DNA from: Amoebophrya sp. A120 | Taxonomy: Eukaryota; Sar; Dinophyceae; Syndiniales; Amoebophryaceae | Reading direction: 5' to 3' | Length of the DNA stretch: 64,000 nt | Assembly: GCA_905178155.1 (NCBI GenBank) | Contig: CAJINV010000006.1 | Span: 2,458,658-2,522,657, forward strand | Shown here: positions 31,457-42,823 of the stretch, piece by piece | Numbering within the stretch: the first letter of the stretch is position 1 | How the letters are laid out: the number at the start of each line of letters is the position of its first letter | Program-made: the position numbers and the translations under genes | The notes under the pieces: generated by a model | Seen by the model: the letters and a program-made list of their open reading frames with translations, nothing else | Told to the model about the DNA's origin: nothing | Database searches by the model: none

Positions 31457-34379
31457 CTAGAATGAACATACAATCCATGTCTTTATTATACTCGGTCCCA
31501 GCTCCCTTCCGTTCTCCCGCGTTTTCACGGCAAATTCAAACGCTTCCCGCATATCCATTGCATAAACGTCTGCGTCTGGCTTTGTGATGCTACATGTGTA
31601 TGGTAAACACAGCTGTAATGCATGAATACGATTAACAACATTTTTTGTCGTGCTGGAAGCCAGGTAGTTGTCATGCGTTTCAGGAATGGATGTGCAAGAA
31701 GCCTCGCAGAATTTCTGATGCTATTATGCCGCACACGGAGCCACTACACAACGCAAGTATCAGCAACACAAATTTCCAGACCCAGCCATATTTGCAATGC
31801 ATACCGAACTTTCTTCTCCAGCATGTGCCAGTAGTACCGTCTACTTCGCGCTGAGCAGAGTTTATTCGCGCGGTTCGACAGCATCTCTTCCCGTCGGAGT
31901 TCGAGTTCCTTCTCCCTTAATCTCTCCTTCCGGTTCTTCGCGTCGTTGTACAGCAGATCGGAGCACTTTTTCGCGTTCAATTGTTGCAGATTTTGCAGTT
32001 TCTGTTCCGCGGATTTATTTTGGGGTTTATTTGAGGTAGTTGCAAAACCAGGCTTGGTCGTGGAAGAAGAGGATTTCTTGCTGCTTTCCACGTTTTCGTC
32101 TCCAGCAAGTTGTTCCTCATGATCTCCCTCATCGTGCTCGTGGTCGTCATTTTTCTCTTCCGCGGTAGTTGCAACGATCTCCTCCACCGTCGTTTTGGAC
32201 CTATCCTTCTCCCGATTTTTTTCCTTCTGGTCCTGATCTATCATTTTCTCCAACAACCCTGTTTTCGCAGTTTGCGCGATCGTGTAAGCGGAATACAATC
32301 TGTCATAAACGTTGTTTCCGTGCGCAAATTCATCCTCCACAAACATGTCGGCACTTCGGTGGCTGTGCCCACCCGCGTGCTGCTTCGCGTACTCGGAGAT
32401 GGTTGGTTTGTGGGTGCATTCCTTGTACACTTCTTGCTCTAGTTCCTTCCTTCTTTTCCGCCTTTCGTTGTTCTGCTGCTCCAGGGAATTCGCCACGTAA
32501 TCTTCCACGTTTTTGTAATTCCTATCAAATGCAAATAGGTCTCGGTCTGGGTCTGGAAATTGCATTCGTGGAAAATCTGTGTTGCATGAGCAGCAAGAGG
32601 GGCCTCCCTTGTCATGCAAAAACGCAATTTGTAGTGCGCGCTAGGCATCAATAGGCGTCTGAAAAACTTGTCATGCTTGGCTGCCATTGCACGCGCTTCA
32701 ATCATGCGCAACTCAGCATCACAGGTTTCCAGACGCAGACATTTTTGCATTTGATAATTCCTGCGGTGAAACAGAATGTAGTTGTTCAATTCCGAGTTGG
32801 TTTCCGGTTTAAACGTGCACTCCTCTAATTCTTTCTGGACTTATTGCGTGTAAAAACGTCCCCAGTTCCGAGTCAAGATGGAAATTCTGCAACACAAATC
32901 CAGAAGCTTTGCTGGGAGTCGCGCATGGCAAGTTGCTGTCTGTATTGTAAACGTTAATGTAATGCAAATCTGCATGACAAGTCTGGGGATGATGTGGGGA
33001 CGTTTTTAGTTAGGATAGGAGTTGTATCTGCTTCAGCTTTTCAATCCGGGCCTTCCCCTTCAAAAACCGCTGGTGGTCGTAATCGTCTAAATTATATCAA
33101 ATGCAAATATGTCTGGGTCTGGAAGACGAGTCGGGGCTTGTCATGCACATTCTGCATGGCCCGTGAGGTCTGTGATGCTGGTGCTGGCATCACAGATTTT
33201 TTGAGAGCTTGTTGATGCTAATTACGCATGAGAAATGCTCTTTCGTCCGCGTGCCAAGAACTGACTCCTCTTGCTGCCCATGCAACACAGATATTCATAT
33301 TTTTCATATCCGCAGAAAGCATTACAAGTTCCTCTCTTCCAGACCCAGACATATTTGCAGTCGATAAACTATCCGACGGGCGGGCTTGGCGTGCGGACTC
33401 ACTACGGAGCGTCCGGCTGTTGTAACCCGGAGGTGGCCCGCCTCGTCCGCTTTTGTTCCGGCCACGAAATGAAGTTGCGCTCGCCTTGCTACTGCTCTTC
33501 ACATTCGGCCGAAAAGTGCACTCGGCTAGCTCTTCCTGTTCCTCCGCGCGCTTGTAAATCAGCCTCTTTTCTTATGACAGTGCACAACTCCCCCTCTCCC
33601 TCAACATTTGTCGTGCAAAATACCCAGCAGTCCACCTTTTGCCTCTTGGCACTGTTAGCATGACAAGTTCTGGTAGCCCAATTCAATAGCACTACAATCC
33701 AGTTCAAATTTGTCATGCAAAACCGGCATTCTTGCTGATGCTTGTATTGCCGTTCATGCAATACAAATAAGGCGGAGAGGAAGTTGTGCAATCTCCTATT
33801 TCTTCCCACTTCCGGGCCGAGGATTGCTTCACGGCGTCGCGGGTCTGCCGGTCCATTTGCTTCCTTGGGGCGGCTATGGATTGCAAATATGTGTGGGTCT
33901 GGAAGATTCCGAGACTTGTCATGCTAGTCTGGCATGACTCTGGGATCTGTATTGCGTGGCAACCAAGAGCTCCTCTTGCCTTTCATGCAATCACGCAGTT
34001 TCTTATGCGGAATACGCAACACAGAAAGCATGAAAAAACTTGTCATGCCTGGCGGCGCATTACAGTGTGGTTATTATTGAGTGACCTGCATTACAACTTT
34101 CCAAACCCAGACATATTTGCACTTGATAGCGGTCCCTTCGCGGCGACGCAGGTGTAGTTGCAGGTTGATGTTTCTCGGAGAAAGACTCGGATCACTGATA
34201 ATAGGTAAAAATTTTGTTTTATTCCCTGATAAGCACGCAAAAATCTTCGCATTTATTTTTCGAGTGATAGATGCACTCGAGTACGAGAGACAACAAGTCG
34301 CACCTTCACGCGTGGTCGAAGTAGCAACTACATGGGTCATCATCAACCAGAGTAGACGAGGACAAATTATCCGGGACAA
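31457..34379 (-). CDS. ECTF(K/R)P-repeat protein, 2
   Basis: Predicted up to 492 aa; seven exons (34379-34129, 33874-33799, 33572-33367, 33094-33018, 32841-32757, 32522-31804, 31551-31457) sum to exactly 493 codons. Motifs: EELAECTFRPN, GGPPPGYNSR, YDHQRFLKGKARIEKLKQIQL, ELEECTFKPE, VYKECTHKPTISEYA, VYDRLYSAYTIAQ, CSDLLYNDAKNRKERLREKELELRR, then AFEFAVKTRENGREL. Same architecture as the gene at 27510-31323, so probably a distant tandem relative. The start is uncertain: ATG at 34379 overlaps the stop of the upstream gene (34367-34369), while ATGs at 34343 and 34340 would not overlap. The N-terminal part before RRREGTA is the least certain. Confidence 0.75.
31552..31803. mobile_element. Introner, family A (ECTFKP gene 2)
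   Basis: Diverged ends TATCCATTGCATAAACGTCT / ..ATATTTGCAATGCATA. Splicing gives EKKV-REAFEF. Confidence 0.85.
32523..32756. mobile_element. Introner, family A (ECTFKP gene 2)
   Basis: TSD ATTCC. The left TIR has a small internal duplication (TCTCGGTCTGGGTCTGG). Confidence 0.9.
32842..33017. mobile_element. Introner, family D (ECTFKP gene 2)
   Basis: Short member (176 bp); TSD GGACT/GGAGT. Confidence 0.85.
33095..33366. mobile_element. Introner, family A (ECTFKP gene 2)
   Basis: TATCAAATGCAAATATGTCT / ..CATATTTGCAGTCGATA; TSD decayed. Confidence 0.85.
33573..33798. mobile_element. Introner, family I (ECTFKP gene 2)
   Basis: TATGACAGTGCACAACTCCC; TSD TTTCT. Confidence 0.9.
33875..34128. 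mobile_element. Introner, family A (ECTFKP gene 2)
   Basis: TSD GCGGC/GCGGT. Confidence 0.9.
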
Positions 34380-37300
34380 TAGTACCTGACACTCCCCGGC
34401 GACAAGAATTCTTCTCTCGCAGAAGTAATAGCTGGGTAATTATCATTCCGCCTCTCGTGTTTTCTTCTGTCTGTTCCAAACGGTGAAACAGAGTCATCTC
34501 CGGCGTGATCATCGTCTGCAACAATGATTTCCTGCTCGTCCCGGCTCCTCCGCCGGCCGGCACCACTATCAAATGCAAAATGTCTGGGTCTGGATGAGTG
34601 TAGGAGTTTGTCATGCAGATTTTGAAAGACCCATCATGCCTGTGACGTAGGCTCTAGCATCACAGATTTTGCGAGGGCTTCCTAGTGCCTATACCGCATG
34701 AGAAATTCCCCGTCCGCGTAGCAAAAACTGGACTCCTGTTGCCGCTCATGCAATACAGATTTTTGTAGAATCCACAGGCAGCGTCACAAATTACAACCTC
34801 CCAGACCCAGACATATTTGCAGTTGATAACCACGCTCCTGCGAAGATTTTTCCTTTCCCCGGCCCGCGGACTGCGCCCGGCTTCGCATCGATTTAATCGG
34901 CGAGGTGCCGCGGTCCGTGGTAGCGCCGGTTGGGGAGGCTGCGGGGAGTTTTTGAAGAAATCTCAATTTTTGCACTTGTGCTTTGAGCATGACAAGCGTC
35001 AATTTTTGCACTTGTGCAGCTGCAATTAAGACCAACTATGAACTAGTACCTAAGTTGTACATACCTGAAACCGTTCCGGTAACCCCCAGCAGCTCATCCG
35101 GTTCCTTACACACAGACATTCTGAGCATCATCCGGTTCCATCACACACAGTGAGGTTTTCTCGGTTCCCATTGCACGTTTTCCCGCTTCCCACCTCGGGC
35201 CCCGGTGGGGTTTTCCCGCCGCACAGGCCCCGGGGCCCAGTGCGGCGGGTTGTGGCCCTGGGCAAGCCGCAGCCCGCTACCAGCGAGCTACCACCCCCGT
35301 GCTGGCTCACTCGCGGCACCCCGGCCGCCTCGCCACGCGGCACGCATGGCGCCAGGGCGCCGGGGCAGCAGCTCCGGGGGCCTGCATGGGGCTGCGGGCT
35401 GAGTGGTGATTTCTTGTGTGGCCTGTTTTCAGCGCGAGTCAATTGGTAGCCGTCGGGGCTTGTGAGTAGCTTGCAAAGCCAGCGAGGCGCTTTCACCTGC
35501 GAACAGCCCCAAGGCAGCCTGTACGCGTGAAGCCCGGCGCCCTTGTTTGCGAGGCGCGCTGCCGGACTCGGTCTGTGTGTGTGTGTGTCTCTTCTGCCTG
35601 TAACGTGATGAGGGCCGGGCTTCTATTGACAAAACCCCTAAACAGGCCCCGACGTGCGAGGCTATCTACTTTCTGTGTGTGAATTCCCAACGCCACGTCT
35701 TTCCGCCTTGTTTTGCTTGCATGGCAAACATTGACGCGCTGTGTCCCTCCATTTTCTTGCTCTGCCAACCCCGATGGTGCGAGTGCGACGTTTGGCAACT
35801 TCCTGCGCATTACTATAAAAAAACCATAAGCACCAGCGGCGTGCCGTGTGTCGGCCCGGGCTCCCTCGGGCTCATCCAAACGGCGCCGGGGCCGGGCCAG
35901 TTCATGGGGCCTATTTCGGGACAGCCCGCCGGCGGATAAGCCGGGGGGGGGCCCCNNNNNNNNNNNNNNNNNNNNGGGGGGGGCCCCCCCCCGGCTTATC
36001 CGCCGGGGGGGCGGATAAGGATTTCATTGTTACCCCACTCTAAGTTGTACATACCTGAAACCGTTCCGGTAACCCCCAGCAGCTCATCCGGTTCCTTACA
36101 CACAGACATGTGGTACTCCAGTTGCGATTCGTACACCAGCCCCGAGCAGACCGCGCATTGAAACAGCGGCCCGGAGCCCTTCGGAGGAGAGGAGATGGAG
36201 AGTATCAACTGCAAAAATGTCTGGGTCTGGAAACTTGTGATGCAAAAAGTGGATGATAGCCGGACCACAATACGCAGCTACGCATCACAAATTTTTTGGC
36301 TGCCACGTCTTACGTTTTCCCCATGGCAAACTGCGCTTTTGCATGACAGGTAAGAGGGCCTTTTATTTCGTGCCTCTGCAACACAGATTCTCGAATCATG
36401 CCAGACAAGCATGACAAACTTGCAATCTTCCAGAACCAGACATTTTTACATTTGATAGAGAGAGAGGAACTCGAAGCGGCTGCAGGTGCGTTCTGTATCT
36501 GTTGCGTAGATGAACCGGCGTCCACAGCAGAAGTCTCTTGCAAATTCGCCATTCTGCTCGACGACGCTGCAGCACCAGAGGAGCCCCCACCGCCGTTCTT
36601 TAGTACTACTAAACCCGAAGCAGAAGCAGGACCTGCAGTAGTACCTGCTGCGGGGGCGGGTCTGTTGATATATGGCGCACGACTGGAGGCAGAAGTAGTA
36701 CTACTGCTCTGCACGGTCGCAAATCCTAGACCGGTGGTAGTGTTGTTGTTATTCCCGCCCGTGTTTGTTCCACCGGCTGTTGCAAGAAACTGCAACTCTT
36801 CTGCTCTTCCGTGGTTCGACCCGAGGTCCGTCGCGGGGGACGGTAAGGTGGGGGGTGACGGTGAGATTATCACACTCCCCGTTCCACCAGCACCTCCTGG
36901 CGATGCAGACGGAGCAAGAGCCTCTTGTTGCTTCTCCTGTGGGTCAGAAGAACTTGTACTATTACCCAGAACGACCACCGCCCCTGCACGACTATCACTC
37001 GGAATAAACGGCCTGGTGTCGCTCCTTTTCGCGGTGGGGACTTCAGGATCGCCTGCTGCCAGAGGTTTGCGGTATCCAATGCAAATATCCCTGGACGTCT
37101 GGAAATCTGTGATGCTGGTTGGCGAATCCTGAGGACGCCACAAGCGACGGCTCAGCATGACAAGTTTCTGACTTGCTAGGTGTTGCGTACTCTGCATGAC
37201 AAACCGCGTTTCGGCATGACAGAAAAGTGGGGCTTTTGGGTAACGAGCACGACAGACTTTGGAGTCATGCTAGCAGAGCATGACAGACCTTCCATTCTTC

Positions 37301-39055
37301 CAGAGACATTTTTGCAATCCATATGCGGGCGGCAGAAACTACGGATTCTTTTAATAGAACGCCAGAAGTTGTTGTGCCAGAAGGATAGGAAGTTGTGATG
37401 CTAGTACCACTAGTACCAACAGCACTCGACGGGCCGACGATTGATGTAGCCGTAGTTCCTAGCAATCCTTCTCGCTGCTCGGGATAATACCGGTAATTCT
37501 GTTGCGGCGTGTAGTACGACGGGTTTAATATTTCTTGCACGGGAGCGACTGCACTAGAAGATCCTCGTGGTCTGGAGGTTATTGTAGTTCTGTTCGCCCC
37601 GCCAGCTGCCTGTGGCGTTGCGGATGCCGAGCTGGTAGTTGCAGTTGCCGTCGTCGACGAGAGCACCCTGGATCGCACGGGGGCGGACCCTGGAGGCAGC
37701 AGGTATTTAGTACTTTGCGGATAGTACCCCCCTGCAGCAGCTGGACTACTACTCCCTACGAATCTATTCGCCTGTTCTTGCAGAGACCCTGCGCTACTGG
37801 TGGTTCTAACTGTGTTTACCACTCGGGTTCTTGTAGCTGTTGCTCCTGGAGTTGATGTACTATTAGCTCCCGCTGCGTAATTGTAAGTGACGACCGGCGA
37901 AGCTGCTGCGGAAGACGTCGTGGAGATCAAGTTTGAACTCGCTAGCCCTCCGCCTCTGGTAGTTGCTCTATTCGCCAACTGCGCGGATGCGGATCTTGTC
38001 CCAGAAAAAGGATTTCGATCGACGGAAATCGACCGCAGGTTCACGCTATCCTGTGCAAAAGCATCGTACCCGTAGTAATCGCTACCACGCATTGCAAATC
38101 TCCTTCTTAAGTTGAATTCGCATTACAAATGCCGTTTCTCATGGTGAAGAAATTTGTCATGCGATTCATACTACTGCGATGCAGCTTTTGCAATTTATAC
38201 ACGTTCTGGAGAATGTTCAGCGACGCCGCCGTTCCGCTGTTGGATGCAGATCCGGATGTTCCACTTGCGGAGCTCGAGCAACTGGAACTCGAACTGCGCT
38301 GGACAAGGCTCGGATTGTTGTATCAAGTGCAAATATGTCTGGGTCTGGAAGAATGCATGTTTGTCATGCGTGTTTGGCATGATTCTCAAATCTGTCATGC
38401 ACGACAACCAAGAGCGCAGTTTTTCTGTCATGTAGAAACGTAGTTTGTCATGCAGCATAGGCAACACCTAGAAGAAGCTCAGAAACTTGTCATGCTGAGC
38501 CAGCACTTGTGGCCTCCTGTCCTCATGATACGCCACCCAGCAGCATCACAAGTTTCCAGACCCAGACATATTTGCATTTGATATGTTGTAGTGGTTCACG
38601 ATTTTCACGTTCGGGGCGGTGGAGAGTACTACGGACGGGTTAATCGCTCCGGGGACGAGGGTGGTGGTAACCGTGCGAATCGGAACTACTTGCTGGGGAT
38701 GCTGTGCAAGTCTTGTGCTCGTAGAGGGCGTTGCACTGCTACCTCGTCCCGGTTGTAGATTTTGAGCAACCGATCCTGTGGTCGGTCCACCTCGGGTGCT
38801 GGTCACAGGCGTGTTGTAAGAACTCGCAGCGCTACCTGTAGTTTTCGCCGCGGACAAAAATTCTCCCGGGAGCAACGCAGCTGTCGTCCTGAGTGTCGTG
38901 GACGTGACGATGGGCTTGCCGGATGGTAGCGCGGCACCTGGTCGAGCTTGCTGAAGTGGAGACGCTGCAGACACAGATATTGTTCTAGCTTGGTGCACCG
39001 GAGGTTGATCGTTGGTCGAAAAAGGCGTCTGCGACTGAGCGGAAGTTGCGGACAT
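34367..39055 (-). CDS. Low-complexity protein with one C2HC zinc finger
   Basis: Predicted 814 aa. Exons 39055-38584, 38320-38200, 38046-37324, 37072-36458, 36202-36055, 35019-34829 and 34566-34367 total exactly 815 codons when five introners plus TSDs and one GT-AG intron are removed. Most is Ser/Thr/Ala/Gly/Gln-rich and probably disordered. One ordered module: C-x2-C-x11-H-x3-C (FQCAVCSGLVYESQLEYHMS then Cys), a C2HC zinc finger, followed by a coiled stretch (AQVQKLTLVMLKAQVQKLRF) and a basic tail ending VRYYCPG. Possibly nucleic-acid or protein binding; family not recognised. The GT-AG intron after TGTVS contains an assembly gap and a 71-bp direct repeat of the exon end. Confidence 0.75.
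34567..34828. mobile_element. Introner, family A (zinc-finger gene)
   Basis: TSD ACCAC. Splicing gives SQERG-AGRRRSRD. Confidence 0.9.
35020..36054. other. GT-AG intron with insertion, hairpin and 20-N gap
   Basis: The acceptor AG is at 35020-35021 (minus strand). A donor GTATGTAC exists twice, at 36054 and, in a 71-bp repeat of the exon end, at 35064, so the intron is 45 nt or 1035 nt; the coding frame is identical. Between the repeats lies a G+C-rich ~930 bp segment with Ns at 35956-35975 flanked by an inverted repeat (CGGCGGATAAGCCGGGGGGG and its complement). Confidence 0.8.
36203..36457. mobile_element. Introner, family A (zinc-finger gene)
   Basis: TATCAACTGCAAAAATGTCT; TSD GAGAG. Confidence 0.9.
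37073..37323. mobile_element. Introner, family A (zinc-finger gene)
   Basis: TATCCAATGCAAATATCCCT; TSD TGCGG. The right TIR lacks a few bases (CCAGAGACATTTTTGCAA). Confidence 0.9.
38047..38199. mobile_element. Introner, family B (zinc-finger gene)
   Basis: TATCCTGTGCAAAAGCATCG; TSD based on CACG. Confidence 0.9.
38321..38583. mobile_element. Introner, family A (zinc-finger gene)
   Basis: TATCAAGTGCAAATATGTCT; TSD TGTTG. Confidence 0.9.
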
Positions 39056-39829
39056 GATTTTTCACTGACAGCCGGAGAAAGCCACCGCTTATATCACGAC
39101 AAGAACATGATTGATTGTTGTTGTTCTCCCACGCCCTTCTTGAAAAAATAACGTACTTCTATGCGCCGATCTACTTCTCACATGCTGATGCTATGCGTCG
39201 CGGTCTACTTTAGTTAGTAGCGGTTTAGAATTTATTTCACCTTGACAACTTCACGTTCGTTCACCGACAGAAATTTTCGTGGTCAAAAATGCCCGGAAAC
39301 AAAATGGCTAGAGCAAAAAAAACGAGCACACGCCATCCCTCAAGGAAGAAACAGAGATACCGAGCAAGATGCTGTTGATATCCGTCCTGTGATTATTTCT
39401 ACCAGCGGCCTCTCTGAACGGAAAAAGAAAAGCATCAAGACTTCTCTCAAAAAACAGTTATTACAAACAACGCCATCGCTCTTCAGAAGAAAAAAGGAAA
39501 ATTCAAATTTCATCCTAAGCCTCTCAAAAATAACTTCTACTGTCATGGCACATCATGCTTCCCCTCACTCTCTAGAGGAGTTCTAGCGGAAACGAAAACG
39601 TCACTCAGGCAACGAAGTGACGTAGTGAGAACAGCGACGCAAGAGGACATCGAAACCCGCGGCCCAACATAGCAAAAACAGAAAATGCAGAGATAAACCA
39701 GAAATCAGGTGCTCTGTGCTGATAGATTGCTACTGCAACAAGAACGGTTTTATTTGTTTCCATCAAACCGGAGTGACCACGCTGCTGAAGTTGGATTATA
39801 TGTTAACATCGCGCAGGGCTATCAATCTC
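39056..39829. other. Spacer upstream of the zinc-finger gene
   Basis: One plus-strand Lys/Arg-rich open frame (39242-39586, 114 codons) is present, but it has no introner, motif or neighbour on that strand, so I do not call it. Otherwise nothing seen. Confidence 0.5.
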
Positions 39830-40527
39830 TCATTTCGGATGCGCCACGTGGATCCCGGCTTTACTGCAAACCAGTCTCTCTTGCTGATACAGCAACAGAT
39901 CCTTGATGCTCTTACTGGAATATCAAATGCAAAAATGTCTGGGTCTGGAAGAGTGTAAAATTGTCATGCAGGTTTTCTATGACCCAAGAGGTCTGGAATG
40001 CGGGACCTAGCATGACAGACTCTGTGAGGTCTCATCTGCCATACCTATCCTGCATGAGAAACTCCCTCCCAACGTGCTCGAAAGTGGACAGCTCTTGGCA
40101 CTCATGCAACACAGACTTTTGTAAGATTCAGATTTAGCATGACAAGTTGCACCCTCAACAGACCCAGACATTTTTGCATTTGATATGGAATTCGCGTTAT
40201 TTGAAACCAACGCCCGCACATCGCCCACCTGCAGCAGGGACTCGGGAAACACCGGATCGGGGTATTCCGGCGCGGAGCCCGGTCGGGGATTCTGCAACTT
40301 CCGGATCCTTGTCGCAAGCTGAGTTTCGGCATTCTGCGACTTCTGTTTGGAAGAAAGCAGGTTGCGTTTTTTCCTCTCCGTATGCTTTGGGGGTGCTGGG
40401 GGTGGGGGGGCCGCACTGACATCTGGCTGGCTCGACGCGTGGAGGCCGCCTGATATTAATCAAAAATTTAATATTACTTATTTGTTGATTTTTATTGCGG
40501 AGCTGCCAAAGAACCTGTACAGAACAT
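39830..40527 (-). CDS. Small hypothetical protein
   Basis: Predicted 120 aa. Exon 1 is only 13 nt (40527-40515, MFCT), then a 65-nt GT-AG intron (40450-40514), exon 2 (40449-40186), a family A introner and exon 3 (39920-39830). The sum is exactly 121 codons. Sequence features: Pro-rich start (SAAPPPPAPPKHTERKK), a basic helix (SKQKSQNAETQLATRIRKLQ), YPDPVFPESLLQVGDVRALV, and a short end (LLLYQQERLVCSKAGIHVAH). The tiny first exon is my inference from GT-AG borders and frame; the other two are firm. Family not recognised. Confidence 0.6.
39921..40185. mobile_element. Introner, family A (small gene 39830-40527)
   Basis: TATCAAATGCAAAAATGTCT; TSD TGGAA. Confidence 0.9.
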
Positions 40528-40600
40528 GTGCAGTGAAGGAATTGCGCGCCGGTTTGTGAAAGAAACAACGGAACGCAAGAAAAGTTCAAGTTGACAACTG

Positions 40601-42823
40601 TTATTTTGAATCTGAATTACTTTTCCTCATCGCCATCGCTTTCAAGCTCCGTTCCCGCCAACGGTCCAATTGATTCCGTGCCGCGTCGTGTTTCTGCTTT
40701 AGACACTGCGCTATCAACTGCAAATATGTCGGGGTCTGGATCGACGCAGCGATAGCGAATTTGTGTAGCTGAGTGTTGCATAACATCAGGGCGATCTTCT
40801 GTATGGCATCCACGCATCACAAATTTGTTGTGTGGTTTTGCGCTTTATTCTACCGAACTTTGCATGACAAACTGAGTTTCACAGCATGACAAACAAACTG
40901 GTCCAGCGTATTTATGCATCACAAATCCTCGCTGTCCTTCAAATTTTGCATCACAAATCCAGAACCAGATCGATATTTGCAATGCATATGCGCGTTTCGG
41001 TTTTGCGCGGTTTCGATCTTGTCTTCGTAGTCCTGTTCCCGCTTCAACTGTATTCTGCGCAAAAGCATTGCGCTCGTACGTGCAATTGCAAGTATGCATG
41101 ACAGATCTGATTTCCGTATACTGATTTAGCATTACAGATTCCATTTCTCATGCTGCGCAAATTTGTTATGCAATTCTTGCATACTACTTAGTACGATGGT
41201 TTTGCGATGAATAAACTGCATCTCCTCCCTTTGTTGCCGCAGTTTAGTCATTTGGTCCCGGGCTTTTTGCTTGCGCGCTTCCAGACGGGCGGCGGTCTGA
41301 TGGTAGTTGGGTAGAGGATGCGTAAGCAGTTGGAGTTGCCGCGCACTTGTATAAAATCAAAGTCAAATTTGTCCTTTCTCATGCTGTAGTCCTCTTTTAA
41401 ATCTTCACGTGCAGTGCTTTTTGCCGAAATGAAAATCTGCATGCCTTCTGGAAAAAATCGAGAGTGTTGATCGAAAAATGAATACCGCTAAGACGTCTTC
41501 TTGCGTCACCCTGGTCAATTGGTCCATCAATCTTTGCTTCTTCTCGTGTTTTTCCGCGAGTTTCTTCTCTAATTCGATGTTATCCAATTCGACCCGCATT
41601 TCCAGTTCGGTAAAACTCAAAACCTTCGGCTTGTGCTTCAGTTTGGCCTCACGCTCCGGGGTGGAGAGGTGCTTCAGCAATGGTGGGTGGTACTCCTTCA
41701 GATGCGCATCCATGTCGATATGGATTGCAACTATGTCTGGGTCTCGAAGATTGCAACTTGTCATGCTAAATCCGAATCATGCAAAAATCTGTGTTGCATG
41801 AGTACCAAAAGCTGTCCACGTTCGATCAACTTGGGGGGGAGTTTCTCATGCAGGGTAGGCATGGAAGAGACCTCGCAGAGTCTGTCACGCTAGGTCCCGC
41901 ATTCCAGACCTCAGGGGTCATGGAAGCCCTGCATGACAAGTTTACAGTCTTTCAGAGGACCCAGACATATTTATTGCAGTGGATAGTCGATCGGCTTCCG
42001 CAAGATCCCCAGGTGATTGCGCATCCCCTCCCTTTCCTCACGTTTCGACTGCGACACCATGGCGTGAATTTTCTTGGGGGAGGGGGACCCGTCTTGTTTA
42101 AACAGCTCCGCTTCTTTCTCCTTTTCCGACGTAGGCGAAGATTTCTTTTTCTTATTTCGCCTGTCTATCGGTTGTTGTTCCGATGTTGACGTAGCTTCTT
42201 GTTGTGCAGTTGTTGTAGTAGTTTTCGACGACGCAATAACTTGATTCGTCCGCTTACTATTTTCCTGTTGTTTTTTCAAGTTCGCCTCATGTTCTTCTTC
42301 CCCGATCTCAATCAGCCAGTCAACAAACTCCAAACAATCTTCCTTCTCCTCCTGTCGATCTTCCGGAAAGTACTCGAAAAACAAATTCTTCCCCTCGGTG
42401 GGACAGTGGTCGAGTTGGATCCGCACCAGCCGCTGTAGCTCCTTGGCGTCCAGGTTCGCCGCGCACTGCAGGAAAAACGCCTCCTTTCCCCTCGTCTTGT
42501 ATTCCCGCAGGACGTAGCAGCACTCCAAAAAACGCTTCCGGAGGTAGACGTGCTCATTCCGGTTGATGTGCTGCGGGGGTGGTTGGAAAATTGGCGGGGC
42601 GGTGGAGGAGGAGGATTTGTGCTGTGGAAGATGATATCCGGTGCAAAAGTATCGCACTTGTCGTTGCCAATTGCAGTCATGTATTACAAATCTTTTTATT
42701 AAAGGTAAATCCGCATTACAAATCCCATTTTTCATGCTGAGCAACTTTGTCATGCGATTTCTACTAGTAGGATACTTTTGCAATGCATAGATGAGATGCG
42801 CTCATGACCGCGGGGGGCGACAT
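40601..42823 (-). CDS. Coiled-coil protein
   Basis: Predicted 383 aa. Exons 42823-42790, 42634-41986, 41718-41486, 41296-41215, 41050-40988, 40711-40601; one GT-AG intron (41297-41485) and four introners; the total is exactly 384 codons. It starts MSPPAVMSASHLPQHK; an ordered helical part follows (VYLRKRFLECCYVLREYKTR, LDAKELQRLVRIQLDHCPTE, LFFEYFPEDRQEEKEDCLEF), then a charged linker, HLGILRKPIDYP, and long basic/acidic heptad-like segments (TELEMRVELDNIELEKKLAE, AARLEARKQKARDQMTKLRQ). It resembles cytoskeletal or ciliary coiled-coil proteins in style only; I do not recognise the family. Confidence 0.75.
40712..40987. mobile_element. Introner, family A (coiled-coil gene)
   Basis: Right TIR eroded (CAGAACCAGATCGATATTTG); TSD TGCGC intact. 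Confidence 0.85.
41051..41214. mobile_element. Introner, family B (coiled-coil gene)
   Basis: TATTCTGCGCAAAAGCATTG; TSD AACTG. Confidence 0.9.
41719..41985. mobile_element. Introner, family A (coiled-coil gene)
   Basis: TATGGATTGCAACTATGTCT; TSD GTCGA. Confidence 0.9.
42635..42789. mobile_element. Introner, family B (coiled-coil gene)
   Basis: TATCCGGTGCAAAAGTATCG; TSD GATGA. Only 34 nt after the start codon. Confidence 0.9.

Noticed and set aside
39242-39586. 114-codon plus-strand Lys/Arg-rich frame
   Set aside because: No introner, motif or second exon, and no other gene on that strand; could be chance.
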